Part shown: positions 17,190 to 24,760 of the stretch, in pieces
Layout of the letters: the number at the start of each line of letters is the position of its first letter
Position numbering within the stretch: position 1 is the stretch's first letter
From: Parafrankia discariae
Lineage (GTDB): Bacteria; Actinomycetota; Actinomycetes; Frankiales; Frankiaceae
DNA length: 64,000 nt
Assembly (NCBI RefSeq): GCF_000373365.1
Contig: NZ_KB891102.1
Coordinates: forward strand, 141,632 to 205,631
Direction of reading: 5' to 3'
Translations under genes and position numbers: made by a program
Notes under the pieces: model-generated
The model's database searches: none
The model's input: only the letters and a program-made list of their open reading frames with translations
Told to the model about the DNA's origin: nothing

Positions 17190-17237
17190 ATGAGCCCGAG
17201 CGCAGAGATCCCAGGCCCGGAAGCCCGAATCGCATGA
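17190..17237 (+). other. 15-codon ORF coupled to nhaA
   Basis: ATG 17190 opens a short frame ending in ATGA, overlapping the nhaA start by four bases. nhaA has no ribosome site of its own, while GAGGAGG lies at about 17169-17175, 13-14 bases before this short frame. Translation of the short ORF could feed ribosomes to nhaA. Confidence 0.35.
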
Positions 17238-18631
17238 CCGTTCCGACCAGGCCGGGGCCGGAGCTGCGGGTCCGGCTGCCCCAGGTCGCGCCGTCCGTCC
17301 GCGAGTTCCTCGCGACGGAGGCCGGCGGCGCCGTACTGCTCGTCATCGCCGCCGTGGCGGCGCTGGTCTGGGCGAACAGCCCCGTCGCGGACAGTTACCA
17401 CGAGCTCTGGGAGACCACCGCCACCCTCGGGGTGGGGGACGCGGCGCTGTCGATGACCCTGCACCACTGGGTCAACGACGGCGCGATGGCGATCTTCTTC
17501 GCGGTCGTCGGACTGGAGATCAACCGCGAGTTCACCACCGGCGAGCTGCGTGACCGCCGGACGGTCGCCGTGCCCGCGCTCGCCGCGGTCGGCGGTCTCA
17601 CCCTGCCGGCGCTGATCTACTTCCTGTTCAACTCCTCCGGGCCCGCCGCGGACGGCTGGGGCATCCCGATGTCGACCGACACCGCCTTCGTGGTCGGCAT
17701 TCTCGCCCTGTTCGGTCCGCGCTGCCCCGACCGGCTGCGGCTGTTCCTGCTGACGCTGGCCATCGTCGACGACATCGGCGCGATCTCCGTCGTGGCGATC
17801 TTCTACACCGACCAGGTCGACGCGGTCTGGCTCGGGGCCGCGGCCGCCGTCCTGGTCGTGATCGGGGTCATGCGCTGGATGGGTGTCTGGCGGCTGCCGC
17901 CGTACGTGGTGGCCGCGCTCGTGCTCTGGGTGGCGATCTACTCGTCGGGGGTGCACGGGACGCTCGCCGGCGTGATCATCGGACTGGTCCTGCCGTCCGC
18001 GCCGCCGCGCCGCGAGCAGATCGACGAGGTGCCGATCTACGTCCGGGCGCTGCGGGAGGACTCCACGGCCTCACGGGCCGCGCTGGCCGTCTCCGCGGCC
18101 AAGTCCACCGTCTCCACCAGCGAGCGGCTGCAGTACACCCTGCACCCGCTCAGCGCGTACCTGATCGTGCCGGTCTTCGGCCTGGCCAACGCGGGCGTGC
18201 ACCTCGACAGCCACACGCTCGCCGACGCGTCCACCTCACCCGTCACGATCGGGGTCGCCGTCGCGCTGCTGGTCGGCAACGGGATCGGGATCACGGCGAC
18301 CTCGCTGGTCGCCATGCGCACCGGGCTGGGCGCGCTGCCCGGCGGTGTCCGCTACGGCCACCTGGTGGGCGCGGCCGTCCTCGCCGGCATCGGGTTCACC
18401 ATCTCGCTGTTCGTCACCGAACTGGCGTTCACCGACGAGGCCCTCGCCGAGCAGGCCAAGATCGGGATTCTGGTCGGTTCCTTCGCCGCCGCCGTGCTGG
18501 GCACGCTCGTGCTGCGCTACGTCGGGGAACGCTGGTCGCTGTGCTCACCGGGCTCCGACGAGTCGATCCCGGCGCTACCGCCGCGCCCATGGCACTCGCC
18601 GACGCCGGCTGTCATCCCCGTCATCCGCTGA
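17234..18631 (+). CDS. nhaA: Na+/H+ antiporter NhaA
   Basis: A 465-residue, roughly 12-helix inner-membrane antiporter that exchanges internal sodium for external protons. The catalytic aspartate pair is in LAIVDDIGAISVVAIFY, the pH-sensor end shows WVNDGAMAIFFAVVGLEIKR-like sequence (here GLEINREF), and PMSTDTAFVVGILALFG is typical. It is longer than E. coli NhaA (388), with an extended C-terminal tail. The last 57 bases overlap the tail of the convergent dsbA-like gene. Confidence 0.95.
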   Translation: MTVPTRPGPELRVRLPQVAPSVREFLATEAGGAVLLVIAAVAALVWANSPVADSYHELWETTATLGVGDAALSMTLHHWVNDGAMAIFFAVVGLEINREFTTGELRDRRTVAVPALAAVGGLTLPALIYFLFNSSGPAADGWGIPMSTDTAFVVGILALFGPRCPDRLRLFLLTLAIVDDIGAISVVAIFYTDQVDAVWLGAAAAVLVVIGVMRWMGVWRLPPYVVAALVLWVAIYSSGVHGTLAGVIIGLVLPSAPPRREQIDEVPIYVRALREDSTASRAALAVSAAKSTVSTSERLQYTLHPLSAYLIVPVFGLANAGVHLDSHTLADASTSPVTIGVAVALLVGNGIGITATSLVAMRTGLGALPGGVRYGHLVGAAVLAGIGFTISLFVTELAFTDEALAEQAKIGILVGSFAAAVLGTLVLRYVGERWSLCSPGSDESIPALPPRPWHSPTPAVIPVIR

Positions 18632-19339
18632 CCGGCCCGAACCGGCGCGGGCGACGGCCGTGCGCAGCGGCCCGAGTTCGAGCCGCCCGCGGTAGCGCAC
18701 CCCGTCGATGAAGATCGTCGGGGTGCCCTGCACCCGCAGCTCGGCGCCGCCGGCGTAGTCGGCCTCGACGGCGTCGCCGTAGGGCTGGGCCGGGTCGCCG
18801 ACGACGAGGTCGGTCCCGATCCCCAGGGACCGGGCGAAGGCCATGAGGTACTTGTCGGCCAGCTTGTCCTGGTTGGCGAACAGCAGGTCGTGCATCTCCC
18901 AGAACCGGCCGTGCGCCCCGGCGACCTCGGCCGCCAGCGCCGCGGTGAGCGCGTAGGGGTGGATGTCGAAGACGGGGAAGTGCCGGAACACCTGCCGGAC
19001 CTGGCCGTCGGAGGAGTCGACCAGCTCGTGCAGGATGGCGGCCGCGCGGGCGCAGTAGGGGCACTCGAAGTCGCCGTACTCGACGATCACCACCGGCGCG
19101 CCCGGCTCGCCCCGGGAGTGCCGCCCGGGATCGGTCGAGACGCGCCGGCTCCGCTCAAGAACAACGGCGTTCCCGCGCCCTACCGCGTTCTCGCGAACCT
19201 CGAAATTTCCGCCCGCCTTGTTTTTACCGACCTTGCAAACCTCTGAGTTCTCGCGGACATCGACATTCTCGCGAACCTCAGAATTCTCGCGAACATCGGT
19301 ATTCTCGCGAACATCGGTATTCTCGCGAACCTTTCCCAT
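18575..19339 (-). CDS. DsbA-family thioredoxin-like protein with repetitive N-terminus
   Basis: A 254-residue protein whose C-terminal ~180 residues are a DsbA/thioredoxin_4 domain: VVIVEYGDFECPYC carries the CPYC active site and VQGTPTIFIDG the cis-proline loop. No signal peptide is seen; instead residues 4-33 are five Val-Arg-Glu-Asn-x-(Asp/Glu) hexapeptides, with one more divergent copy near residue 48. No other in-frame start fits before the thioredoxin fold, so the repeat tract is probably translated. The promoter gives a leaderless message. It overlaps nhaA tail to tail by 57 bases. Function: thiol oxidation or isomerisation, or, as drawn, a cytosolic thiol protein. Confidence 0.8.
   Translation of the reverse strand: MGKVRENTDVRENTDVRENSEVRENVDVRENSEVCKVGKNKAGGNFEVRENAVGRGNAVVLERSRRVSTDPGRHSRGEPGAPVVIVEYGDFECPYCARAAAILHELVDSSDGQVRQVFRHFPVFDIHPYALTAALAAEVAGAHGRFWEMHDLLFANQDKLADKYLMAFARSLGIGTDLVVGDPAQPYGDAVEADYAGGAELRVQGTPTIFIDGVRYRGRLELGPLRTAVARAGSGRSADDGDDSRRRRVPWARR
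19244..19333. repeat. 18-bp tandem repeat encoding a charged N-terminal tract
   Basis: Five tandem units share the core TTCTCGCGAAC on the plus strand at 18-base steps (about 19248, 19266, 19284, 19302, 19320), plus a detached copy at 19186. The stretch is clearly richer in A and T than its surroundings. Each unit is six codons. Confidence 0.85.
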
Positions 19340-19345
19340 ACGGCC

Positions 19346-19351
19346 ATTGTA
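19346..19351 (-). promoter_or_regulatory. -10 box TACAAT of the dsbA-like gene
   Basis: On the minus strand TACAAT ends 6 bases before the ATG at 19339, giving a leaderless transcript. On the plus strand TAGGCT (19380-19385) ends 7 bases before the divergent GTG at 19393. The 53-base gap thus holds two divergent, leaderless-type promoters. Confidence 0.55.
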
Positions 19352-19392
19352 GCGAGCGGCGGGGGCCTCGTGATGCCGTTAGGCTGACGCCC

Positions 19393-21090
19393 GTGGCCGA
19401 GCCGAGAACATCGGAACGACGTGTTCCAAAGGCCGACGACGACCTGGCGGTCCGGGCGGTCGACCTTCGCATACGACGCGGGACGAGCTGGGGCGGCCAC
19501 GGTGGGCGCGAAATCGTGCACGGCCTGTCTTTCGAGGTGCCTCGCGGATCGGTCACCGGGGTCATCGGCCCGAGCGGGTGTGGAAAAACCACGTTGTTGC
19601 GGGCGGTCGTCGGCATCCAGCGCGCGGTGAGCGGAGAGCTGCGGGTGCTCGGTCGCGACGCCTGCGAGATCGAGCTCCGCCGCCAGGTCGGCTACGCCAC
19701 CCAGACCGCCTCCGTCTACGACGACCTCACCGTGGACGAGAACCTGCGCTATTTCGCCGCGCTCTGCGCGGACCGGGTCCCGAGCCCCGCCGAGATCATC
19801 CGCCGGGCCGGGCATGCCGCCGCCGGGGTCGGCCTGGCTACCGAGAGCCGCACCCCGGTCGGTCAGCTCTCCGGCGGCCAACGCTCCCGGGTGTCGCTGG
19901 CCGCCGCGATCATCGGCGGGCACGAGCTGCTCGTCCTGGACGAGCCGACCGTCGGTCTCGACCCGGTGCTGCGCCGCGAGCTGTGGGACGAGTTCCACCG
20001 GATGGCCGGGCGCGGCCTGACCCTGCTCGTGAGCTCGCACGTCATGGACGAGGCGTCCCGCTGCGACCGCCTCCTGCTGTTGCGCGAAGGCCGGCTGATC
20101 GCGAACGAACGGCCCGCCGACCTGCTGGCCCTGACCGGGACCCGCGATCTCGATCAGGCGTTCCTGTGCCTGGTGGAGCCGGCCGCGGCCGCGTGCGCCG
20201 ACCTCCCGGCCGGTGGCGACCGGCCACTGCCCCGGGACGCGTCTCCCCCACGGGACCCACCTCGGCCGCAGGACGATTCTCCCCCGCGGGCGGCGTCTTT
20301 CAGGCGCGGGGCACCCGGGCCGGACGCCTGTGCCGGGAGTTCGCGTCAGCCGCTGAACCTCGCGCGCGCCACCAGCACCGCGCTGCGGGTGATCCGCCAG
20401 ATGCGCCGCGACCGACGCACCGTCCTGCTCGTGCTCGTGCTCCCACCGGCGTTGCTGGTGCTGCTGCAGGCCATCTTCGCCAGCAGTCCCACCGCGTTCG
20501 ACCGGGCCGGGACGGGCCTGCTCGGCGTCTTCCCGCTGATGACCATGTTCTTCCTGACCTCGGTCGCCATGCTGCGGGAACGGCGGTCCGGGACACTGGA
20601 GCGTCTGATGACCACGCCGATCGGCCGCGGCGACCTGCTCGCCGGGTACGGCATCGCCTTCGGGCTGCTCGCGGTCGCGCAGGCCGTCATCACGACCACG
20701 ACGGCCGTCGCACTGCTGGACCTGCGCATCGCCGGACCGCTGGTGCTGCTCGGCCTGCTCGCCGTGCTCGCCGCGCTGTTCGGCACCGCGCTCGGCCTGC
20801 TCACCAGCGCCTTCGCGAACTCCGAGTTCCAGGCGGTGCAGTTCCTGCCGCCGGTCCTGCTCCCCCAGTTCCTGCTGTGCGGCATCCTCGTGGCGAGCAG
20901 CCAGCTGCACCCCGTCCTCGCCACGGTGAGCCTCCTGCTCCCGATGACCTACGTGGTGGACGCGCTGACCCGGATCGGGGCCTCCCCCGGAGTGTCCGCG
21001 CTGGTCGTCCGGGACGCCCTGGTCATCGCCGCCTGCACGCTGGTCGCGCTGGCCCTGGCCGCGGCGACGCTGCGCCGGCAGGGCCCCTGA
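19393..21090 (+). CDS. ABC transporter, ATPase fused to ABC-2 permease
   Basis: A 565-residue exporter half with both parts in one chain. The N-terminal ATPase has Walker A GPSGCGKTT (~residue 58), signature LSGGQRSRVSLA (~158) and Walker B LLVLDEPTVGLDP (~178). After a Pro-rich linker (~270-320) comes an ABC-2 membrane domain with six hydrophobic segments and the family pattern RERRSGTLERLMTTP. Two copies would form a drug or lipid efflux pump of the DrrAB/NodIJ type; substrate unknown. The GTG start has no ribosome site and is probably leaderless. Confidence 0.9.
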   Translation: MAEPRTSERRVPKADDDLAVRAVDLRIRRGTSWGGHGGREIVHGLSFEVPRGSVTGVIGPSGCGKTTLLRAVVGIQRAVSGELRVLGRDACEIELRRQVGYATQTASVYDDLTVDENLRYFAALCADRVPSPAEIIRRAGHAAAGVGLATESRTPVGQLSGGQRSRVSLAAAIIGGHELLVLDEPTVGLDPVLRRELWDEFHRMAGRGLTLLVSSHVMDEASRCDRLLLLREGRLIANERPADLLALTGTRDLDQAFLCLVEPAAAACADLPAGGDRPLPRDASPPRDPPRPQDDSPPRAASFRRGAPGPDACAGSSRQPLNLARATSTALRVIRQMRRDRRTVLLVLVLPPALLVLLQAIFASSPTAFDRAGTGLLGVFPLMTMFFLTSVAMLRERRSGTLERLMTTPIGRGDLLAGYGIAFGLLAVAQAVITTTTAVALLDLRIAGPLVLLGLLAVLAALFGTALGLLTSAFANSEFQAVQFLPPVLLPQFLLCGILVASSQLHPVLATVSLLLPMTYVVDALTRIGASPGVSALVVRDALVIAACTLVALALAAATLRRQGP

Positions 21091-21143
21091 ACCGCCCGGC
21101 GGCCCGTGGCCCGGGACGCGGGCCGGCCCAGGCCGCGGGCGGT
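21091..21143. terminator. nested inverted repeat between convergent ABC genes
   Basis: ACCGCCCG (21091-21098) pairs with CGGGCGGT (21136-21143), enclosing an inner GGCCCG/CGGGCC stem. It fills the space between the two convergent stop codons and could stop transcription in both directions. Confidence 0.5.
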
Positions 21144-23083
21144 CAGGCGGTGCGGTCCAGGCCGACGGCGGCGAGGCGGGCGTAGTCCGGTGAGGTGCGC
21201 AGCAGCTCCTCGTGCCGGCCGGTGGCGACCACGCGGCCCTCGTCGAGCACGACGATCAGATCCGACGCCCGCACCGTCGAGATGCGGTGCGCGATGACGA
21301 GCAGCGCCCGGCGGGCGGCGATGTCCGCCATCACCCGGGTCAGCGCGTGCTCGTTGACCGCGTCCATCTGGGACGTCGGCTCGTCGAGCAGCAGCAGGGC
21401 GGGCCGGGCCAGCAGCGCGCGGGCCACGGCGACCCGCTGGCGCTCCCCGCCGGAGAGCAGGACCCCGTGGTCCCCCACGTCGGTGTCGAGGCCGGCGGGC
21501 AGGCGGCGGACGACCGCGGTGAGCCGGGTGATGTCGACGACCTCGGCGATCTCGGCGTCGGTGGCCTCCGGGCGGGCGTAGGCGATGTTGTCCCGCAGCG
21601 AGCCGCTGAGCACCGGGGCGTCCTGCTCCACGAGGTTGACCTGCCGTCGGGTCAGGGCCCGTTCGGAGCGGCCCAGCGGCACGCCGTCGACGAGGATCTC
21701 CCCCGCGTCCGGCTCGTAGAACCGCTCGATCAGACCCAGCACCGTCGACTTGCCGGCGCCGGACGGCCCGACCAGCGCGACCTGGCCACGGGCCGGCACG
21801 GTGAACGACAGTCCCCGCAGAACGGGGCGCCCGGTGTAGGAGAACCAGACACCGCGGAACTCCAGCGCCGGCAGCGCGGGCGTCGCGCCCCGTACCGCCG
21901 CCATGCCTCCCACCGCCGCCGCGGGCCCCACCCGCGCCGGCGGCCGGGCCGGCCGGGTGGCCTCGCCCGGTGCCTCCTCCGGCGGCATCGTGAACACGAA
22001 GTTCACCCGGGTCAGCGCGCCCAGGCCGCGCTGGATGGTCTGCGCGGACTCGATCAGCTGCGCCAGCGGCATCACCAGGTAGGTCGCGTACAGCAGGAAG
22101 GCGACCAGGTCGCCCAGGGACGTCGTGCCGCGGGCGACCAGGACACCGCCGGCGAGCAGGACGACCAGCACGGACCCCTGCACCGCGAGCTGGGTGGCGG
22201 GGGCGATCACCGCGCTGAGGCGGGCCATCCGCAACCCGGCCTGGTAGGCGTCGTCGGCGTGCGCGCCGATGCGCTCGGTCTCCCGCTCCTCGGCGTTGCT
22301 GGCGCGCACGGTGCGGATCGCGGTCAGCGCCCGTTCCAGGTCGGCGGTCATCCGTCCCACGCTCGCCTGCCCCTGCTCGGAGACGGCCCGGACCCGGACC
22401 AGCGCCGTGAGCACGATCGCGCCGGCCACCAGCACCGCGATCAGCACCAGCCCGAACAGCAGCGGGCTGAGCCAGATCATCAGCCCGATCGCGGCGAGCA
22501 CCCCGATCAGGCTGGTGACGAGCGAGGTGAGGCTGTAGGCGACGGCGTCGCGGACCACCGTGGTGTCCGCGTTCGAGCGGGAGAGGAGGTCACCGATGCG
22601 CTCGGCGTCGAACACCCGGATCCGCAGCCGCAGCAGGTGGCCGATCAGCCGGCGCCGCAGACCCAGCAGGACCCGCTGCCCGGTGCGCTCCAGCAGGTAG
22701 TGCCCCCAGGTGTCGACGGCCGCCTCGACGAGGAAGACCGCGATCAGCACGACGATCAGCCGGACCGGCACCCCGCCGGCCCGCGCCGCGTCGATGACGG
22801 CCCGCACCAGCAGGGGCTGCGCCAGGCCGATCACCGTGCCGAACGCGGTGAGCGCGGTGGCGAACGCGATCAGACGGCCGTGGCCCCGCAGCAACCGCCA
22901 CAGGTCGCCGAGCCCCGGCCGGGGCCCCGGCGGGCCGGGCGGCGGGCCGGGCCGGCCGTACGGGCCGGGCGGCGGGCCGCCGGGCAACGGGGACGGCGGG
23001 CCACCCGGGAGGAACGGCGGGCCACCCGGCAGCGGGAGCGGCGGGCCGCCGGTCGGCGGCCACGGCCGCGGGGGGGTGGTCAT
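21143..23083 (-). CDS. ABC exporter (fused membrane and ATPase domains) of lasso-like operon
   Basis: A 646-residue type IV ABC exporter subunit. A Pro/Gly-rich N-terminal tail (~60 residues) precedes six transmembrane helices (~75-340) and an ATPase with Walker A GPSGAGKST, signature LLSGGERQRVAVA and Walker B LLLLDEPTSQMD. Start ATG overlaps the stop of the B2 gene as ATGA. In lasso-peptide operons the equivalent D protein exports the mature peptide and gives immunity. There is no N-terminal C39 peptidase domain. Confidence 0.9.
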   Translation of the reverse strand: MTTPPRPWPPTGGPPLPLPGGPPFLPGGPPSPLPGGPPPGPYGRPGPPPGPPGPRPGLGDLWRLLRGHGRLIAFATALTAFGTVIGLAQPLLVRAVIDAARAGGVPVRLIVVLIAVFLVEAAVDTWGHYLLERTGQRVLLGLRRRLIGHLLRLRIRVFDAERIGDLLSRSNADTTVVRDAVAYSLTSLVTSLIGVLAAIGLMIWLSPLLFGLVLIAVLVAGAIVLTALVRVRAVSEQGQASVGRMTADLERALTAIRTVRASNAEERETERIGAHADDAYQAGLRMARLSAVIAPATQLAVQGSVLVVLLAGGVLVARGTTSLGDLVAFLLYATYLVMPLAQLIESAQTIQRGLGALTRVNFVFTMPPEEAPGEATRPARPPARVGPAAAVGGMAAVRGATPALPALEFRGVWFSYTGRPVLRGLSFTVPARGQVALVGPSGAGKSTVLGLIERFYEPDAGEILVDGVPLGRSERALTRRQVNLVEQDAPVLSGSLRDNIAYARPEATDAEIAEVVDITRLTAVVRRLPAGLDTDVGDHGVLLSGGERQRVAVARALLARPALLLLDEPTSQMDAVNEHALTRVMADIAARRALLVIAHRISTVRASDLIVVLDEGRVVATGRHEELLRTSPDYARLAAVGLDRTA

Positions 23084-23523
23084 CTCACCCGGACGGCCGG
23101 GCGCGGCCTCGAGCGGACCGTGATCATCGGCCGGTAGGTCTCCGGCGGGACGGATTCGCCGACCATCAGCCCGTCGGCCTCCACCCAGGCGTGCGCCGCG
23201 AACGAGCCCGCGACCCGTACTCCTGTCCGCCATGTTGGCCACCTTCCCGAGACGCGGCAGAGCAGCGCGGTGGCGACCGCGCGCGGCAGGCACCCGGACT
23301 GGTCGCGGCAGATCCGGCTGACCGCCGTGACCGCCTCCAGCGCCGCCAGGGTCTGCCGGTACCCGGCCGGCCGGGTACCGGTGGCCAGCAGCTCCATCAC
23401 CTGGCGCAGCCGTCCCGGCGACAGCCTGATCAGCACGCGGGCGAGCGCGACGGCCAGCAGGGCGGGCGCGTCCCGGCGCAGCCGCCGCCACCGGGCCCCG
23501 CCGCGCCGGGCCCGGACGGTCAC
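23080..23523 (-). CDS. lasso-peptide B2-like cysteine protease (McjB C-terminal type)
   Basis: A 147-residue protein of the lasso peptide biosynthesis B2 / transglutaminase-like family. The nucleophile is Cys78 in QSGCLPRAVA, the histidine is His111 in FAAHAWVEADG, with acidic residues close by (Glu115, Asp117). In lasso systems B2 removes the leader peptide from the precursor, guided by B1. Its GTG overlaps the B1 stop as GTGA, and its stop overlaps the exporter start. No cyclase or precursor gene is nearby, so the substrate is open. Confidence 0.85.
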   Translation of the reverse strand: MTVRARRGGARWRRLRRDAPALLAVALARVLIRLSPGRLRQVMELLATGTRPAGYRQTLAALEAVTAVSRICRDQSGCLPRAVATALLCRVSGRWPTWRTGVRVAGSFAAHAWVEADGLMVGESVPPETYRPMITVRSRPRPAVRVR

Positions 23524-23774
23524 CGGGTCAGCCCGGCCGAGCGCAGCGTCGCGATCAGCCGTTCGACGTCCGACCGCGCGGTGGCGGCGTCGACCTCGAA
23601 GGCCGCGGTCACCGCGCTCGTGGCCTGGTCGAGCGTCCCGCCGCCGGCCAGCACGTTGACGGCGAGATCGGCGGTGGGATTCAGGGTCCAGTAGCGTCCG
23701 GTCCGCTCGTCCAGCAGGACGGCGCCGTACTCGGTCTCGGCACGGATCACGTGCTTGCGCAGCTGTGTCGACAC
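23520..23774 (-). CDS. PqqD-like peptide-recognition protein (lasso B1 type)
   Basis: An 84-residue PqqD-fold protein, the RiPP recognition element that binds leader peptides. YGAVLLDERTGRYWTLNPTADLAVNVLAGGGTLDQA is the typical core, followed by a helical C-terminus (ARSDVERLIATLRSAGL). The GTG start lies two bases after the SARP stop and the stop overlaps the B2 start. Expected partner: the B2 protease and an unknown precursor peptide. Confidence 0.88.
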   Translation of the reverse strand: MSTQLRKHVIRAETEYGAVLLDERTGRYWTLNPTADLAVNVLAGGGTLDQATSAVTAAFEVDAATARSDVERLIATLRSAGLTR

Positions 23775-23776
23775 GG

Positions 23777-24616
23777 TCAGGCCCGTTCCTCTCGTCCACC
23801 GCCGGCGGCGCGCGCCGTGGCCGGCGCCGCGGCTGGCGCTGTGGTCACGTCGAGCTCGCCGGCGAGCACCTGGGCGTGGATCCGGCGCAGCTCATCGCTG
23901 GGTTCCACCCCCAGTTCCCGGGACAGCAGGTGGTAGGCGGTGCGGTAGGCGGCGAGCGCCTCGGCGCGGTGCCCGGAGCGGCAGGCCGCCACCAGGAACT
24001 GGCCCCACAGCCGTTCCCGCAGCGGGTGCTGGACGGTCAGCCCGCGCAGCATCGGCAGGACCCGGTCGTACTGGCCGCGGTCGAGCAGCGCGTCGATGAG
24101 GTCCTCGTGCACCACCGCCCGCAGCTCGTGCAGCCGGGCCGACTCGGCCCGGGTGACCTCCTCGGGAAGCTCGTCGTACGGTTCGCCGCGCCACACGGCC
24201 AGCGCGTCGCCGAGCAGTTCGACGGCCCGGTCGCAGTCGCCGGCCCAGCGGGCGTCCTGGCCGCGGCGCGCGGCCTCCTCGAAGATCCAGACGTCGACCT
24301 CGGTGGCGGCCACGTTGAGCCGGTAACCGCCCGGTCGGCTCTGGATCCGCCCGAGGCCGGCGGTCTCCCCCGACGGAAGCAGTTGGCGCAGGTCGGAGAC
24401 GTAGGTCTTGATGTTGCCGGGGGCCGAGGGCGGCGGGTCGGCGTCCCACAGCACCGAGCGGATCCGCTCGATGCTCGTCCAGCGGCCGCGGCTGAACAAC
24501 AGCAGCGAGAGCAGGCGTCGCTTCTTCGGCTGCCCGATCGGTACGGCATGGCCGTCGGACGCGTTCACCTCCAGTGGGCCGAGGACCCGGAAGGGCAGGT
24601 GGCGCCGCGGTTCCAT
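23777..24616 (-). CDS. SARP/AfsR-type transcriptional activator
   Basis: A 279-residue SARP regulator. Residues ~8-100 form the winged-helix DNA-binding domain (FRVLGPLEVN, KKRRLLSLLL, NIKTYVSDLRQLL) and ~105-255 the bacterial activator domain with paired helices. The family activates secondary-metabolite genes by binding direct repeats near the -35. It is the first gene of the operon with B1, B2 and exporter, so it is probably the pathway-specific regulator. Confidence 0.9.
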   Translation of the reverse strand: MEPRRHLPFRVLGPLEVNASDGHAVPIGQPKKRRLLSLLLFSRGRWTSIERIRSVLWDADPPPSAPGNIKTYVSDLRQLLPSGETAGLGRIQSRPGGYRLNVAATEVDVWIFEEAARRGQDARWAGDCDRAVELLGDALAVWRGEPYDELPEEVTRAESARLHELRAVVHEDLIDALLDRGQYDRVLPMLRGLTVQHPLRERLWGQFLVAACRSGHRAEALAAYRTAYHLLSRELGVEPSDELRRIHAQVLAGELDVTTAPAAAPATARAAGGGREERA

Positions 24617-24760
24617 GGGGCGTTTCTCCCCAGCGGGCGGTGGGTTTAGACGGTCCGGCCGGGTCCACGCGGGCCGTGACGTCGCCTCTGTCCCGATCCG
24701 AAAGGAAATCTTCCGGTCACTCGAAGCGACAACACGACAACCAGCGGCAACCTCGGATGA

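Noticed and set aside
24617-24760. Possible lasso precursor between the SARP and PI-PLC-like genes
   Set aside because: Reading all frames by eye I found no short ORF with a leader, a Thr at the penultimate leader position and a Gly-started core with Asp/Glu at 7-9.
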